From Rhizobium leguminosarum (GTDB taxonomy: Bacteria; Pseudomonadota; Alphaproteobacteria; Rhizobiales; Rhizobiaceae), in the NCBI RefSeq assembly GCF_002953715.1, contig NZ_CP025014.1, positions 62,001 through 126,000 on the forward strand: a stretch of 64,000 nt of DNA, written 5' to 3'. The notes below the pieces were generated by a model. It had not been told where the DNA came from and made no database searches. It was given only the letters and a program-made list of their open reading frames with translations. A program made the position numbers and the translations under genes. Below are positions 43,501 through 52,534 of the stretch, piece after piece (position 1 is the first letter of the stretch; the number at the start of each line of letters is the position of its first letter).

Positions 43501-44649
43501 ATGAACCGAATGATCATTTTCTTGGTTATTGCCCTTGCGACCGGCACCGCGCATGCAAACGGGCTTCCGTTTTTCCCCAACACGAACGTCCCCGACTACA
43601 CCGCGAAGCTGGCTGTGCGCGACACATTAGATGGGACGGACTACTGGCGGGTCGTGCAGCACCACAACGGCTGGACGCATGTTGAGGAGACACAAGGTGA
43701 CGAGACATATATCTGGTATGGGCACTTCTTTCAGAACATTCTTTTGTCAACAGTCAAGAAAGATGGAGAGGAGATCAAGCGCTTCAGTATCAGGCAAGTC
43801 GAGCCATCGTATGACTACCTCGGCATCAAGCAGGTCAAGGAAACGAACGACGTGGAGACAGTGGGCGGCGAGGAGTGTCGCTGGCTTCAAATAGTTCGAC
43901 ACGATCCGCCAAGCCCTATTTGGATGACCTGCTTGACCAGCGACGGAATAGAGGTCGCAACCAAGGTTCTCTTTTCCAAGGGTAAATTGATGTCCGAGGC
44001 GCGTCTGACCGAGATCAAGCGAGGTCCGGTTCCGGAGGCCGAAGTGTTGCCGCCAAGACAGCTTTTTGACGCAAGCACGTGGCTCAAGCCGCTGCGTACC
44101 TACCCGGATCACCCTCCAAGTGCTGTCGACTTCGAGGCGAAATTGGTTACGAGGGCGTCTGACAATTCGTCGATAGACAAGTCTTCTGAGGTGAGTCTGT
44201 TGCGACATTATCCATGGTGGTTTCGTCGGCGTGAGGGCAAGGACGGGTCAATCCGGATCGAGGTTTGGAACGAGCTTGAGAACCAGGGTGTTGTCTATTC
44301 GTCGTCGAAGATGGAACGCAGAATTGTCGGTGGTCGCTCTTCGCTGGATGCGAAGCGTCCCTTCTCTCGATTCAGCAGCCAAACAGGAATGGAAAATCTG
44401 GGTGAGCAGGGCCAGTTTCTTGGCGAAAATTGCACATGGTATAACCTAACGCCGAATATGGCCGGTTCACGTCACAAGCAGTGCATCACGTCCGACGGTA
44501 TTCCGTTGAAGGACGAGCAGTGGTACGGCAGGAGCGCAGTGGAGAGCTTCGACACGGTGGCGTTTACGCGTCGACCCGTCGACATCGGCGAAATGCAGCC
44601 GCCTCGCGAATACCTCGATCCCTCAGCTTGGGGATTTGCACTGCAATAG
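43501..44649 (+). CDS. Hypothetical exported protein with internal repeat
   Basis: 382 aa, signal peptide MNRMIIFLVIALATGTAHA. Two halves repeat: GGEECRWLQIVRHD..WMTCLTSDGIEV..PPRQLFDASTWL and LGENCTWYNLTPNM..KQCITSDGIPL..PPREYLDPSAWG, each with one CxW and one C(I/L)TSDGI block, so probably a disulphide per repeat. No family recognised. Stands alone. ATG at 43501. Confidence 0.65.
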   Translation: MNRMIIFLVIALATGTAHANGLPFFPNTNVPDYTAKLAVRDTLDGTDYWRVVQHHNGWTHVEETQGDETYIWYGHFFQNILLSTVKKDGEEIKRFSIRQVEPSYDYLGIKQVKETNDVETVGGEECRWLQIVRHDPPSPIWMTCLTSDGIEVATKVLFSKGKLMSEARLTEIKRGPVPEAEVLPPRQLFDASTWLKPLRTYPDHPPSAVDFEAKLVTRASDNSSIDKSSEVSLLRHYPWWFRRREGKDGSIRIEVWNELENQGVVYSSSKMERRIVGGRSSLDAKRPFSRFSSQTGMENLGEQGQFLGENCTWYNLTPNMAGSRHKQCITSDGIPLKDEQWYGRSAVESFDTVAFTRRPVDIGEMQPPREYLDPSAWGFALQ

Positions 44650-44815
44650 TGCGTTAGCAGAGACAGCTGCATCGACATACCCAGGACTGACTGCGTGCGA
44701 TGGCCACGAGGTGCTGGTGAAGTTTCGCCCGAAACCGCAGCTCAATCAAAGCTATTTGATTTGCGAGATGCTTTCGCCCTCCTCGCCTTTAAGCGGTCAC
44801 TGACGTGATCGTGAC

Positions 44816-44959
44816 ATGACAAAGCCGCCACGCTCAAAGAAGACCGTCGGCTATAGCATCAGGTCCTATCGCTTAGCCGGCCTCGTGATCGGCGGGATGA
44901 TTGCCGATGCCAGCGATGGCGCGGTGGCGGCGCTTCGGCATTGGTTGAAGATCATTTGA
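44816..44959 (+). CDS. Small hypothetical protein
   Basis: 47 aa: starts MTKPPRSKKTVGYSIRSYRL and ends VAALRHWLKII. Contains GGMIADASDGAVAAL; a related string IIAYASDGAVATL is found in the next hairpin-followed frame at about 45140-45185. A GC-rich hairpin lies 22 bp after the stop. No family known and no clear ribosome site, so confidence is modest. Confidence 0.35.
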   Translation: MTKPPRSKKTVGYSIRSYRLAGLVIGGMIADASDGAVAALRHWLKII

Positions 44960-45471
44960 AGTATTCCTGGGCCAAAAAAGGCCCCGCGTTTTGAAGCGGG
45001 GCTTAGTTCTGGGTTGAGTGGGCCGCACATCGAAGTGTTGGGTGGCTGCGTTTAACAAATCTCCGCACGGCCCGAATGTTTTACTATCAACGGACCCTTT
45101 TGTTACCGCGCCGACGGATTTTTTTGATCTTTCATCCGCGAGCATCATTGCCTATGCGAGCGATGGGGCCGTTGCCACCTTGCTGCATAAGATCAACCTG
45201 ATGCTCGCGCTTTGCTGTATCAAAAATTAGCCCCGCCGAAACGGGGCAACTGGGGAAGGACGGATCGCACAGGAAGAGGGAAGCGGACAACCCCAGTATG
45301 GGGCGCCTGTGCGATCCTTGCGGCCTAACTGTAGATTGCCGGAAAAGTTCCTGTGCGGTTCCGGACGACTGAGGGTCCAACCGGCAGGAGAGGGCGGATC
45401 GCGAGGATCGCAAGGCCGGTACCCAGCGCCTTCGCGTCGACGCAGCCCGAGCCGGTTGGCGATTTTCAGGC
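44960..45471. other. Intergenic region with hairpins and an inverted repeat
   Basis: No solid gene. Contains a second GCCCCG/CGGGGC hairpin at about 45233-45247 (minus-strand tail TAATTTTTG) and a 12-bp inverted repeat GGATCGCACAGG (45262-45273) with CCTGTGCGATCC (45306-45317). The piece at 45140-45185 repeats part of the small gene at 44816. Confidence 0.35.
44975..45002. terminator. GC-rich hairpin, possible bidirectional terminator
   Basis: GCCCCGC and GCGGGGC pair across an 8-base loop. On the minus strand the stem is followed by CTTTTTTGG; on the plus strand by TTAGTTCT. It would end the small gene at 44816 or minus-strand transcription. Confidence 0.5.
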
Positions 45472-45720
45472 TCAATGTCCTTGGGATGCCTTGCCTCGAT
45501 GAAGAACGCAAACCCGCGTGATCAAGGCGGCAAGTTGATCGCCCCAAATGATGACATAACGACGGGCGCCTGTGCGGATGAGGATCTCGATCGCTGGAAG
45601 CTCGTCGACGTGCTCCGCCGCGTATTCGATGGCTGCCTGCAAAGAGATGAACTCTTTGTTCGCAGTGTCGGGGAACCAGCTGTGGACTGTGATCGGATTG
45701 GTGGAATACATCAACATCAT
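45472..45720 (-). CDS. Small hypothetical protein
   Basis: About 82 aa from the ATG at 45720 (MMLMYSTNPITVHSWFPDTA). Contains SLQAAIEYAAEHVDELPAIEI and GARRYVIIWGDQLAAL, looking like a folded small protein. No family recognised; no neighbours to suggest a role. Confidence 0.45.
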   Translation of the reverse strand: MMLMYSTNPITVHSWFPDTANKEFISLQAAIEYAAEHVDELPAIEILIRTGARRYVIIWGDQLAALITRVCVLHRGKASQGH

Positions 45721-45741
45721 TTCAGGCACCTTCGTCTCCAC

Positions 45742-46184
45742 CAGTTTAGCGAGAGTAATGCATATCAGGACTCAACCTGTTGTGTGATGTTGGAAAGCCA
45801 AATTTGGTTACCGGTCGGTTCATGCCAGCAGTGACGGGGGATGATTGTTAGCAATTCTCAAGGCGCTGCGAAGTTGTTCTTTGAGCAACTTATCTTTGAT
45901 TTGCAACGAATATATTGAGGGGCAACGTCTCCGACGTACGTGCTGTAGAATAGGCACTCACTAAATGTATGTTTCCGGCAGTATTTGTGACTACACACTG
46001 GGATTGTCTTTGTTATGGTGCGGTTGGCCGCTCGGCGATGTTGCCAACCCCATGCAATTCAATCTCCTGTGCGCTGAGCGGACGTCCAATCGCTCAATTA
46101 TTGTTCATTTAGTTTCTCGGAGAGATGGTGCCGCAAAGCGCCTGAGCGCCGCCATCGTCGAACGTCGAACGACGGTGGACGACA
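45742..46184. other. Intergenic region
   Basis: About 440 bp, AT-rich near 45790-46010. No supported gene, hairpin or repeat was noticed. Confidence 0.3.
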
Positions 46185-46604
46185 TCAACTCAGATGCTGC
46201 CTGATCAGATTGATCAAGGCGTCAGCCGGATAGGGCTTTTGCAACCAACCGATCGGCGAGGCTGCCGCAGCTCTTTTGCGCGTTTCGGGATCGGCGTGGG
46301 CGGAGGCGAAGATCGAGCGGACGCCGAGGGTGGCGTTTAACTTTATCGCCGCTTGGATACCATCCGTGTGGCCGGCCAGTCGAATGTCCATGATCGCGAG
46401 AGCGGGTCGGCCTGAGGCTGCAATGGACAATGCCTCGCCGGCCGTGGCCGCAATGCCGATGACTTCGAAACCCGCGTCGCGAAGGCGATTTTCAAGCTCG
46501 AGCGCGATGAGAAACTCATCCTCCACGATCAGAATGCGTGTTGGATTTCCCCCGCCTGCCGCTCGCTCGGAGCCTGTCGTATCGTTGGGGTCGAGGGGGT
46601 TCAT
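46185..46604 (-). CDS. Receiver-only response regulator
   Basis: 139 aa. RILIVEDEFLIALELENRLR with the acidic pair, LAIMDIRLAGHTDGIQAA with the phospho-acceptor Asp, SAHADPETRKRA and GWLQKPYPADALI with the conserved Lys-Pro. No output domain. Start at MNPLDPNDT, 14 bp after the HWE-type kinase gene. Such regulators often mediate phosphotransfer or compete with other receivers. Confidence 0.87.
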   Translation of the reverse strand: MNPLDPNDTTGSERAAGGGNPTRILIVEDEFLIALELENRLRDAGFEVIGIAATAGEALSIAASGRPALAIMDIRLAGHTDGIQAAIKLNATLGVRSIFASAHADPETRKRAAAASPIGWLQKPYPADALINLIRQHLS

Positions 46605-46618
46605 GGAGAGAGGCTGTT

Positions 46619-47365
46619 TCAGTTGCAGGGTTGGTCCGTGAATCGGACGGTGCATAGCGCGCCCGGCCCAGGAGAAACTGAGAACGAGCCACGCAGTTGC
46701 CGCACCAATCCGGATATCAGTCCGGTTCCGGAGGAGCGCCGGGCGGTGTCCTTGAAATCGTAGCCGGGACCGCGATCGCGGACCGTCAGGACGTATTCAT
46801 CGTCTGACCGCATCAGAGAGATCCATATTTCGCACCTGCCGGAATCGTCGCAGCCATGCTTAGCGGCATTCGTGAGCAGCTCGTTGAGAATAAGAGCCAG
46901 AGGCATCGTAATGTCGTTCCGCAAGTATCGGGCGTCGACGTCGATGTGGAGCGTGACGTCTTTCGAGAACGCCTGTCTGGCGCTGTCGCACACCGCCCTG
47001 ACGAAATCACGAGCATACACCCCGGTTCGATCATGCTCGGTGTAAAGAACCTGCTGAGCGGCGGCCATGGCCCCGACACGCTGAGCAGCATCACCTAGAA
47101 CCGCCCGCGCCTCGGTGCTGTGGCTTTCCCGCTCGGCTGAACGGATCAAGGCGTACAGCATCGTCATGTTGTTTTTAACCCGATGATTGAGCTCGTCGAG
47201 GAAGACCCGCTGGTTGCTCTCGGCCAACTTCCGGTCGCTGATGTCAACCAGCATATTCACGGCCCCGACGAGATCGCCGTCAGCATTTCGGATGGGGGTC
47301 GGGAACGGGAGGAACGGGAACATCGAGCCGTCGGGACGCTGCGCCATCGCCTCCACGCCGCGCAA
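46619..47365 (-). CDS. HWE/HisKA_2-type histidine kinase, N-terminally truncated
   Basis: 248 aa. Residues 1-50 are the end of a PAS domain (GSMFPFLPFPTPIRNADGDL-VGAVNMLVDISDRKLAE). FLDELNHRVKNNMTMLYALI is the phospho-His box, NELLTNAAKHG the N-box and RDRGPGYD the G1 box. The frame opens with TTG (LRGVEAM) right after a TAG and lacks the start of PAS, so the 5' end is lost. May still act if translated from this point. Operon with the receiver protein downstream. Confidence 0.8.
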   Translation of the reverse strand: MRGVEAMAQRPDGSMFPFLPFPTPIRNADGDLVGAVNMLVDISDRKLAESNQRVFLDELNHRVKNNMTMLYALIRSAERESHSTEARAVLGDAAQRVGAMAAAQQVLYTEHDRTGVYARDFVRAVCDSARQAFSKDVTLHIDVDARYLRNDITMPLALILNELLTNAAKHGCDDSGRCEIWISLMRSDDEYVLTVRDRGPGYDFKDTARRSSGTGLISGLVRQLRGSFSVSPGPGALCTVRFTDQPCN

Positions 47366-47664
47366 AGGCCGGTTTTCCTAGGAGGACCGGCGATGGAAAT
47401 GCTGGCGGAGATCACCCGCGGCTCGGGCATTACACTCGCTGATCGATCTCGCTCATCAGGACACGCCCACGGATGGCAAGCGATACGTTATCGTCTCCGC
47501 GCCAGACAAAAAGCGCTCGAAGGAATTTCGAGACACTTACGGGGGTCGTGAGGAGGGGCGAGACAGTCTCGTTGTCGGCGGCGATAGGGCGTCCCGCCGA
47601 GTTTTATTGGAACTGGCTCTGCCCGCAGGGATTAGCTTCACGAGGACAACCCCGGAGAAGACTA
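47366..47664. other. Junction region upstream of the truncated kinase
   Basis: The PAS coding sequence of the kinase ends abruptly at about 47375. A second frame (DTPTDGKRYVIVSAPDKKR at about 47450-47510) looks protein-like but has no start. A weak EcfG-like GGAAC-N16-GATT box at 47609-47633 sits 32 bp before the next regulator. Confidence 0.3.
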
Positions 47665-48084
47665 ATGTCATTCAACGTACTGATTGTCGAAGACCAGCCA
47701 CTGATCGCCTTGAACCTGCAGGATACGGTGGAAGAGCTTGGCCACCACACCGTCGGCATCGCGAGCAACATGTATCAGGCGCTCTTGCTTTCCACCGGCG
47801 CGGACATCGCGCTCGTTGACGTCAATCTTGAAGATGGGCCAACCGGGCCGATCATCGGCCGCACCTTGGCGGATACGGACGTTTCGGTCCTGTTCATGAC
47901 CAGCGATCCCGGTGCGATCCGAGGCGGCGTGCCTGGAGCGCTAGGCGTCATCCAGAAGCCAGTCCGCGATCTCGAGCTTGTCGAGGCAATCCAATATGTT
48001 GCCGATCGGCGGGCTGGGAACACGAACATACCGCCGCCGAAATGCTTCATCGAATTTTCGCCACCCGGCCCGTCCGCTTCGTAG
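47665..48084 (+). CDS. Receiver-only response regulator
   Basis: 139 aa. NVLIVEDQPLIALNLQDTVE, IALVDVNLEDGPTGPIIG with the phospho-acceptor Asp, and GVIQKPVRDLELVEAI. ATG follows GGAGAAG. Second receiver-only protein next to the kinase relic. The receiver is intact; no output domain. Confidence 0.86.
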   Translation: MSFNVLIVEDQPLIALNLQDTVEELGHHTVGIASNMYQALLLSTGADIALVDVNLEDGPTGPIIGRTLADTDVSVLFMTSDPGAIRGGVPGALGVIQKPVRDLELVEAIQYVADRRAGNTNIPPPKCFIEFSPPGPSAS

Positions 48085-48088
48085 CAAG

Positions 48089-49888
48089 CTAAACGGCGGG
48101 CCGCTCGACATCTCCGGTAGTCCAATCGGTGATGACGACGTTGCGCCCACCAGCCTTCGCTCGAAGAAGGGACGCGTCGGCCCTCTGCATCAGGTTTGTC
48201 GACGGTTGCCCGTCTTGTGTTGACGCCACGCCTATCGAGACCGTCACGGTGCCGAGCGGCCGACCCAAGTAGGTGATAGGCGCTCTCTCGATTCCGCTGC
48301 GCAGTCGCTCCGCAAGCGACCTCGCCTCCTTCTGGTCGGTGCCTAGCATCACGATCGCGAACTCTTCCCCACCGAACCGATGCACTGCCCCATGATTTCC
48401 AGCCACGTCCATCATGATCGCTGCCACCTGGCTCATAACGAAATCGCCCGCGTCATGCCCGAAGTCGTCGTTGAAGTGCTTGAAGTGGTCGATGTCGATC
48501 ATCATCAGCGCAGCGGGGAGATCAGTCGCCTCCCGGCGCAGTCGATTGAGGTTCTCGTCGAGCGACCGTCTGTTCAGAAGGCCCGTGAGCGGGTCCTTCA
48601 CCGCGAGGTTGGCCAGTCGATCTCGGAGCTGCAGATTGGCGATGGCTAACCCCAGGTTCTCTGCGATCAACTCGATGTAGACGCGGGCGGCGATCAACTC
48701 CAATCCACCGTCGGGACCTTCGAAGTAGAGCATCCCAACCGTGTCGCCATGGGCCGCGAGTGGTATACAGAGGCTTCCGTCTTTGGTCGTTTCGTCCAGA
48801 TGCTGACACGGGACGTCGCCATGCTCGACCTCGCTGAGATGGGGGCGGCCACGTCGAAGTCCCCAGCACTGAATGGACGGAAACTCGGTGGTCGAGCGGC
48901 GTGGAGCACCCCAGGTGCCCGCGGCGCTCAAGACGGTCCGGCCTTCGTTCATGACGAACAGGTGCCCGCGGAGCTCGGGAAAAATCTGCACGGCATAGCG
49001 GGCCACCACCGGAGCAAGTTCTGCCTCGTCCTGGCAACCCTGCAGGCGATGCATCAACTGGAGGATCAGATCCTTTATCTGCTGGTCCTTGCGCCGCTCG
49101 GCGTCGAGCCTGTCGCGCTCCAATCCGTTGTCTCGGAAGATTTGGATGGCGTCGTTCATGTCGCCGATCTCATCTCGGCGGCCGTCAGCCAGCAGTTCGA
49201 CGGTGTAGTCCTGTTTGGCCAATCGCCGGACGACGCCGCTCATCTGGTGGAGTGGACGTGCAACCCGCCGCTTCAATACGAAGTAGAGCACGCTCAAGAA
49301 TACGAGCGCGGTGATTGCCAGAAGCGATTTCGCTATTGCTCCCCAAAGGTCCGCCTTCTCCTTAGCGGAACGAAGGTCTTCCTGTCCTCTCGCGTCGACA
49401 AGGTCGGTAAAATGAGCGACGCTAGCCATTAAGTCGGTCTGCGCTTCCTCATGTTCCGGGGAGAAAACCGCTGCTCTTCCGACGTCCTGTTTGCCAGCGG
49501 CGAAATCCTTGACGGCTTGCTCCTCGATGGCGTCGAGCACTTCTGCGTCGGCCTCGACTGTCTGCAGGGCCGTCCGCTCCTGGTCGGTCAGGTTCGAGAT
49601 GACGAGACGCTTTACCGACTGTTCTCGTTCGCGCTCGACCGCATCGACCGCCCGAAAGGCATTCAGGTATCGTTCCTCGCCCTTGATCACGTACAGCCGG
49701 GCGTCTTCGGTCGTCTTTTCGGCAGCACTCTGTAGCTGCTCGACCGTTTCATCCAGCTTCCAAGCGGTGGTCGCCGCGTCGCGCTCCATGTCAGCGCTTC
49801 TAACCGCCATTATGAACGCTCCACCCGAGATAAGCGTCAGAACTACGGTTGTGGCGTAGGCCCAGTTTGTGATCGTGCTAATCCGCAT
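48089..49888 (-). CDS. Diguanylate cyclase with HAMP, GAF and GGDEF domains
   Basis: 599 aa. N-terminal helix at about 8-28, a periplasmic four-helix-bundle sensor (to about 182), a second helix (SLLAITALVFLSVLYFVL) and HAMP with RPLHQMSGVVRRLAKQDYTV. A GAF-like part contains SIQCWGLRRGRPHLSE and PLAAHGDTVGMLYFEGP. The GGDEF domain has DPLTGLLNRRSLDENL and the active-site variant RFGGEEF, known to be functional, so it likely makes c-di-GMP. No RxxD inhibitory site noticed. An inverted repeat CAGCTACC/GGTAGCTG (49907-49928) lies just upstream. Confidence 0.88.
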   Translation of the reverse strand: MRISTITNWAYATTVVLTLISGGAFIMAVRSADMERDAATTAWKLDETVEQLQSAAEKTTEDARLYVIKGEERYLNAFRAVDAVEREREQSVKRLVISNLTDQERTALQTVEADAEVLDAIEEQAVKDFAAGKQDVGRAAVFSPEHEEAQTDLMASVAHFTDLVDARGQEDLRSAKEKADLWGAIAKSLLAITALVFLSVLYFVLKRRVARPLHQMSGVVRRLAKQDYTVELLADGRRDEIGDMNDAIQIFRDNGLERDRLDAERRKDQQIKDLILQLMHRLQGCQDEAELAPVVARYAVQIFPELRGHLFVMNEGRTVLSAAGTWGAPRRSTTEFPSIQCWGLRRGRPHLSEVEHGDVPCQHLDETTKDGSLCIPLAAHGDTVGMLYFEGPDGGLELIAARVYIELIAENLGLAIANLQLRDRLANLAVKDPLTGLLNRRSLDENLNRLRREATDLPAALMMIDIDHFKHFNDDFGHDAGDFVMSQVAAIMMDVAGNHGAVHRFGGEEFAIVMLGTDQKEARSLAERLRSGIERAPITYLGRPLGTVTVSIGVASTQDGQPSTNLMQRADASLLRAKAGGRNVVITDWTTGDVERPAV

Positions 49889-49906
49889 CCGGCTCGTCCT
49901 CGCGTG

Positions 49907-49928
49907 CAGCTACCGGTTATGGTAGCTG
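49907..49928. promoter_or_regulatory. Inverted repeat upstream of the GGDEF gene
   Basis: CAGCTACC-GGTTAT-GGTAGCTG, a perfect 8-bp stem starting 19 bp before the ATG (minus strand). Could be an operator or mRNA hairpin near the ribosome site. No match known to me. Confidence 0.4.
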
Positions 49929-50091
49929 TGCTTATGCGACCGAAGATTAGCGATTTGCGATTTACGTGTGCTTAACGATTTAGGTTCGCATCCGGCGCTA
50001 TCCTCAAAGAGACAAGGTGGTCCGGAAATGGACGGAGCTCGTTCAACCGGGAACTGCCGGCGAGTCTGGAAAAACGAACGATGGAAAGATT

Positions 50092-50300
50092 TAGGTGGTC
50101 GTCGCCGACACCACCGGCCCTGGGGTCGACACTCCCAAGGTGGATCAAATCTTTGATGCGTTCTTTACGACCAAGCCGGACGGCCTGGGAATGGGATTGT
50201 CGATCTGCCGCTCCATCATCGAGGCGCACGCCGTGTCTGCCAGGCAGCTCGCCGGCGGTCGACGGCTTCCCGCCCGCGGGTTGATCGGTACGCCGGCATC
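50092..50300 (+). pseudogene. Relic of a histidine kinase ATPase domain
   Basis: The frame reads VVVADTTGPGVDTPKVDQIF-DAFFTTKPDGLGMGLSICRS-IIEAH, the G1, F and G2 boxes of a HATPase_c domain. DTTGPGV carries an extra Thr relative to DTGPGI. The dimerisation domain and N-box are missing and the end is out of frame. A kinase fragment, not functional. Confidence 0.65.
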
Positions 50301-50373
50301 AGGGCCTGGGAACGCTCTTCGCGCCCTCGCCGGAGACGTCAAATGTCAAAAAGAGCGACAGCGCTCAGGACTG

Positions 50374-50398
50374 GGAACAAAGGCCTCCAGTCGAGGTT
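50374..50398 (+). promoter_or_regulatory. Possible EcfG/RpoE2-type promoter (weak)
   Basis: GGAAC-N16-GGTT, one mismatch from the GGAAC-N16-CGTT consensus, 47 bp before the GTG at 50445. The position supports that start rather than the ATG at 50343, which would lie upstream of the promoter. The neighbouring gene types are stress-induced in rhizobia. Confidence 0.4.
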
Positions 50399-50444
50399 TA
50401 GGATTGCGGCCAGGGCCGCTCTTGTTAAGCCATGGGAGGCTACA

Positions 50445-51014
50445 GTGCCAAGCGAATTCACAGAATTAAATGGCCCGCCAAGGCCGTCATCGCAAACATC
50501 CACGCCATCTCCAAGAGCGCCTGCGCCCCCGCAGGCGGAGCCTTCACTCGCGGACTTGAAATCTAAGTTGGCCGATGATGTCACCGCGGCCAGAGACACC
50601 ATAAAGGAAGGCGCCGATACCGCCGTCGAAAAGGTCAACGAGGCTATTTCCGAGCAAACCTACTTCGCAGCCCGCCAGGTTGGCGGCATCGCGACGGCGC
50701 TTGAGAAGGTCGGCGCGGAACTGGAGGCATCCGACCAGCCAGAGGTCGGACGGTATGCCAGGCAGATCGGACGAAGCGTCCAGACCGCGGCCAAACGAAT
50801 GGAAGGCAAGGACCTCGGCGAAATCGCGGTGATGGCCGAGGAATTCGGCCGCAAGCAACCGCTAGCATTTCTTGGAATTGCGGCACTTGCGGGCTTGAGT
50901 GCAAGCAGGTTTTTGACCGCCTCCGCCAAGCGATCGCCCACGGAAGCGATTGGCCAAACCGTTGCAGTTGGACGCTCGGGGTCATCGGCGACGGGAGGAG
51001 AAATCAATGGTTAA
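50445..51014 (+). CDS. Nutrient-deprivation-induced-type protein
   Basis: 189 aa from GTG with GGGAGGC upstream. Low-complexity proline-rich start, then coiled helices (DLKSKLADDVTAARDTIKEG, AVEKVNEAISEQTYFAARQV), and a hydrophobic segment at the end (LAFLGIAALAGLSASRFL) as in rhizobial nutrient-deprivation-induced proteins. Function unknown. Forms an operon with the next two genes, overlapping the following one by 8 bp. Confidence 0.7.
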   Translation: MPSEFTELNGPPRPSSQTSTPSPRAPAPPQAEPSLADLKSKLADDVTAARDTIKEGADTAVEKVNEAISEQTYFAARQVGGIATALEKVGAELEASDQPEVGRYARQIGRSVQTAAKRMEGKDLGEIAVMAEEFGRKQPLAFLGIAALAGLSASRFLTASAKRSPTEAIGQTVAVGRSGSSATGGEING

Positions 51015-51426
51015 GTCTGCCGATAGTAGTACCCCTCTCTCAGAGCTCGTTGGCGGTCTCGTGGCCGATGTCACTGGGCTGCTTCGCAAGGAAATCGATC
51101 TCGCCAAGACCGAGGCGTCCGAAAAGTTCTCGCAGGTGCTTAGCGGTGTCGAAGTGCTTGTTTTCGGGCTTGTCCTGGCGATTGGCGCTGTCGGCGTCCT
51201 GTTGGGCGCCCTCGTTGGAGGGCTTGCGGCGTTCCTGGTAACCGAGGGTTTTACAGAGACAAGTGCCAGTGCCCTCGCGTCCCTAATCGTCGGCGTCGTG
51301 ATCGCAGTCATCGCGTGGGCGTTGGTTTCCCGTGGCCTGGCCGCACTTCGTGGAAGCAACTTGAAATTGGATCGAACCGCGACCTCGCTTCGCCGTGATG
51401 CCAATGTTGTCAAGGAGAAGATCTGA
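51007..51426 (+). CDS. Phage holin family/YqjE-like membrane protein
   Basis: 139 aa. LVADVTGLLRKEIDLAKTEA is the hallmark of the holin superfamily III (actinobacterial Holin-X)/YqjE type; two membrane helices follow (VLVFGLVLAIGAVGVLLGAL and ALASLIVGVVIAVIAWALV). Despite the name, these proteins are chromosomal stress proteins in rhizobia. ATG preceded by GGGAGGAGAAATCA. Overlaps the next gene by 1 bp. Confidence 0.82.
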   Translation: MVKSADSSTPLSELVGGLVADVTGLLRKEIDLAKTEASEKFSQVLSGVEVLVFGLVLAIGAVGVLLGALVGGLAAFLVTEGFTETSASALASLIVGVVIAVIAWALVSRGLAALRGSNLKLDRTATSLRRDANVVKEKI

Positions 51427-52415
51427 TGGAAACGACAGTTGGAAGAACATCTGCTGACCTTCAGCAGGAGATCGATCAAGATCGCCGGCGGATCGGAGAT
51501 CGCATCGACGCCATTCAGGAGCGAATGTCGCCAGGCCAGTTGATCGATGAGGTCTTGGCTTATGCAAAGAGCAGTGGCGGGGGAGAGTATGTCAGCAACC
51601 TTGGCCAAGCCCTCAAGGAAAATCCCCTGCCTGTCGCGTTGATGGGGGTGAGCCTAGCCTGGCTGATGGCAAAGGGAACCTCCTCTTCAAATGTGCCTGC
51701 CAGTTCCCGCACCGCGGCTGAGTATCCCCTGTATCCGGTGAACGGACCGGTCCGCCGTCTTGGCCCTCCCGAGATCGAAAACGGAATGCGCTACAGCCAT
51801 TTCGCGGACAGCTCCGGCAAGAGGCTGAAAGCGCTGACCGATGAAACCGGACGCCGTGCTGGACACTTCGTCGACGAAGCCGGCAAGACCTACCGTGGGT
51901 TTGCGGACGCCAGCGGCAGGCAGATCGATCAGATCAGCGACGAGGTGGGTGCGATGTTCGACGCGGCAACGGGCTGGGCAGCGGAGAGATGGGAGCAGGC
52001 AAAAGACGCCGCGAGTGCAGTTGCCGGCTTGGTGTCTGACCGATCTTCTTCGGCGGCGACAAGCCTCCAGGAACAAACCACCAAACTCAATCAGGCGATC
52101 CTTACCCAGTTTCGCGATCAGCCCCTGGTCGGCGGTGCATTAGCTTTTGCGGTGGGCGCGGCTATCGGCGCGGCGTTGCCACACACCGACACCGAAGACG
52201 AATTGCTCGGTGACGCCGCCGATTCCACGAAAGAGCGGCTCACCGCCGAGGCATTGGATGTTGTCGACCAAAGCAAAGAGGTCGCCTCGGAGGTCTACGA
52301 AAAGGCCGCATCGGTCGCGTCAGATGCCCACGACACGGTTAAGGATCGCCTGATCACGGAGGTCGATGCGTTCAAGGCGGGTGCTCAAGGTAATGATCGC
52401 ACCCCATCGAATTGA
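51426..52415 (+). CDS. DUF3618 domain protein
   Basis: 329 aa. N-terminal DUF3618: TSADLQQEIDQDRRRIGDRI-DAIQERMSPGQLIDE, followed by LGQALKENPLPVALMGVSLA-WLMA. Central repeats GYRGFADASGR-like (HFADSSGKRLKALTDETGRR) and a second hydrophobic region (LVGGALAFAVGAAIGAALP). With the two previous genes it forms a three-gene set seen in rhizobial stress loci. Precise role unknown, probably membrane associated. Confidence 0.8.
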   Translation: METTVGRTSADLQQEIDQDRRRIGDRIDAIQERMSPGQLIDEVLAYAKSSGGGEYVSNLGQALKENPLPVALMGVSLAWLMAKGTSSSNVPASSRTAAEYPLYPVNGPVRRLGPPEIENGMRYSHFADSSGKRLKALTDETGRRAGHFVDEAGKTYRGFADASGRQIDQISDEVGAMFDAATGWAAERWEQAKDAASAVAGLVSDRSSSAATSLQEQTTKLNQAILTQFRDQPLVGGALAFAVGAAIGAALPHTDTEDELLGDAADSTKERLTAEALDVVDQSKEVASEVYEKAASVASDAHDTVKDRLITEVDAFKAGAQGNDRTPSN

Positions 52416-52534
52416 GGAGTGCGAGTGGACAAGTTATGTGATTACAGACGAAACGCCGTCGCGGTCGCAGTGAAGGCATTTCTGCCGTCCACGATCCGCG
52501 TTGTCCTTGCCGTCGTTGTGATAAGACCTCGGCC

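Noticed and set aside
45965..46204. 79-residue open frame on the plus strand
   Set aside because: No ribosome site and no protein-like pattern; its end overlaps the response regulator antisense.
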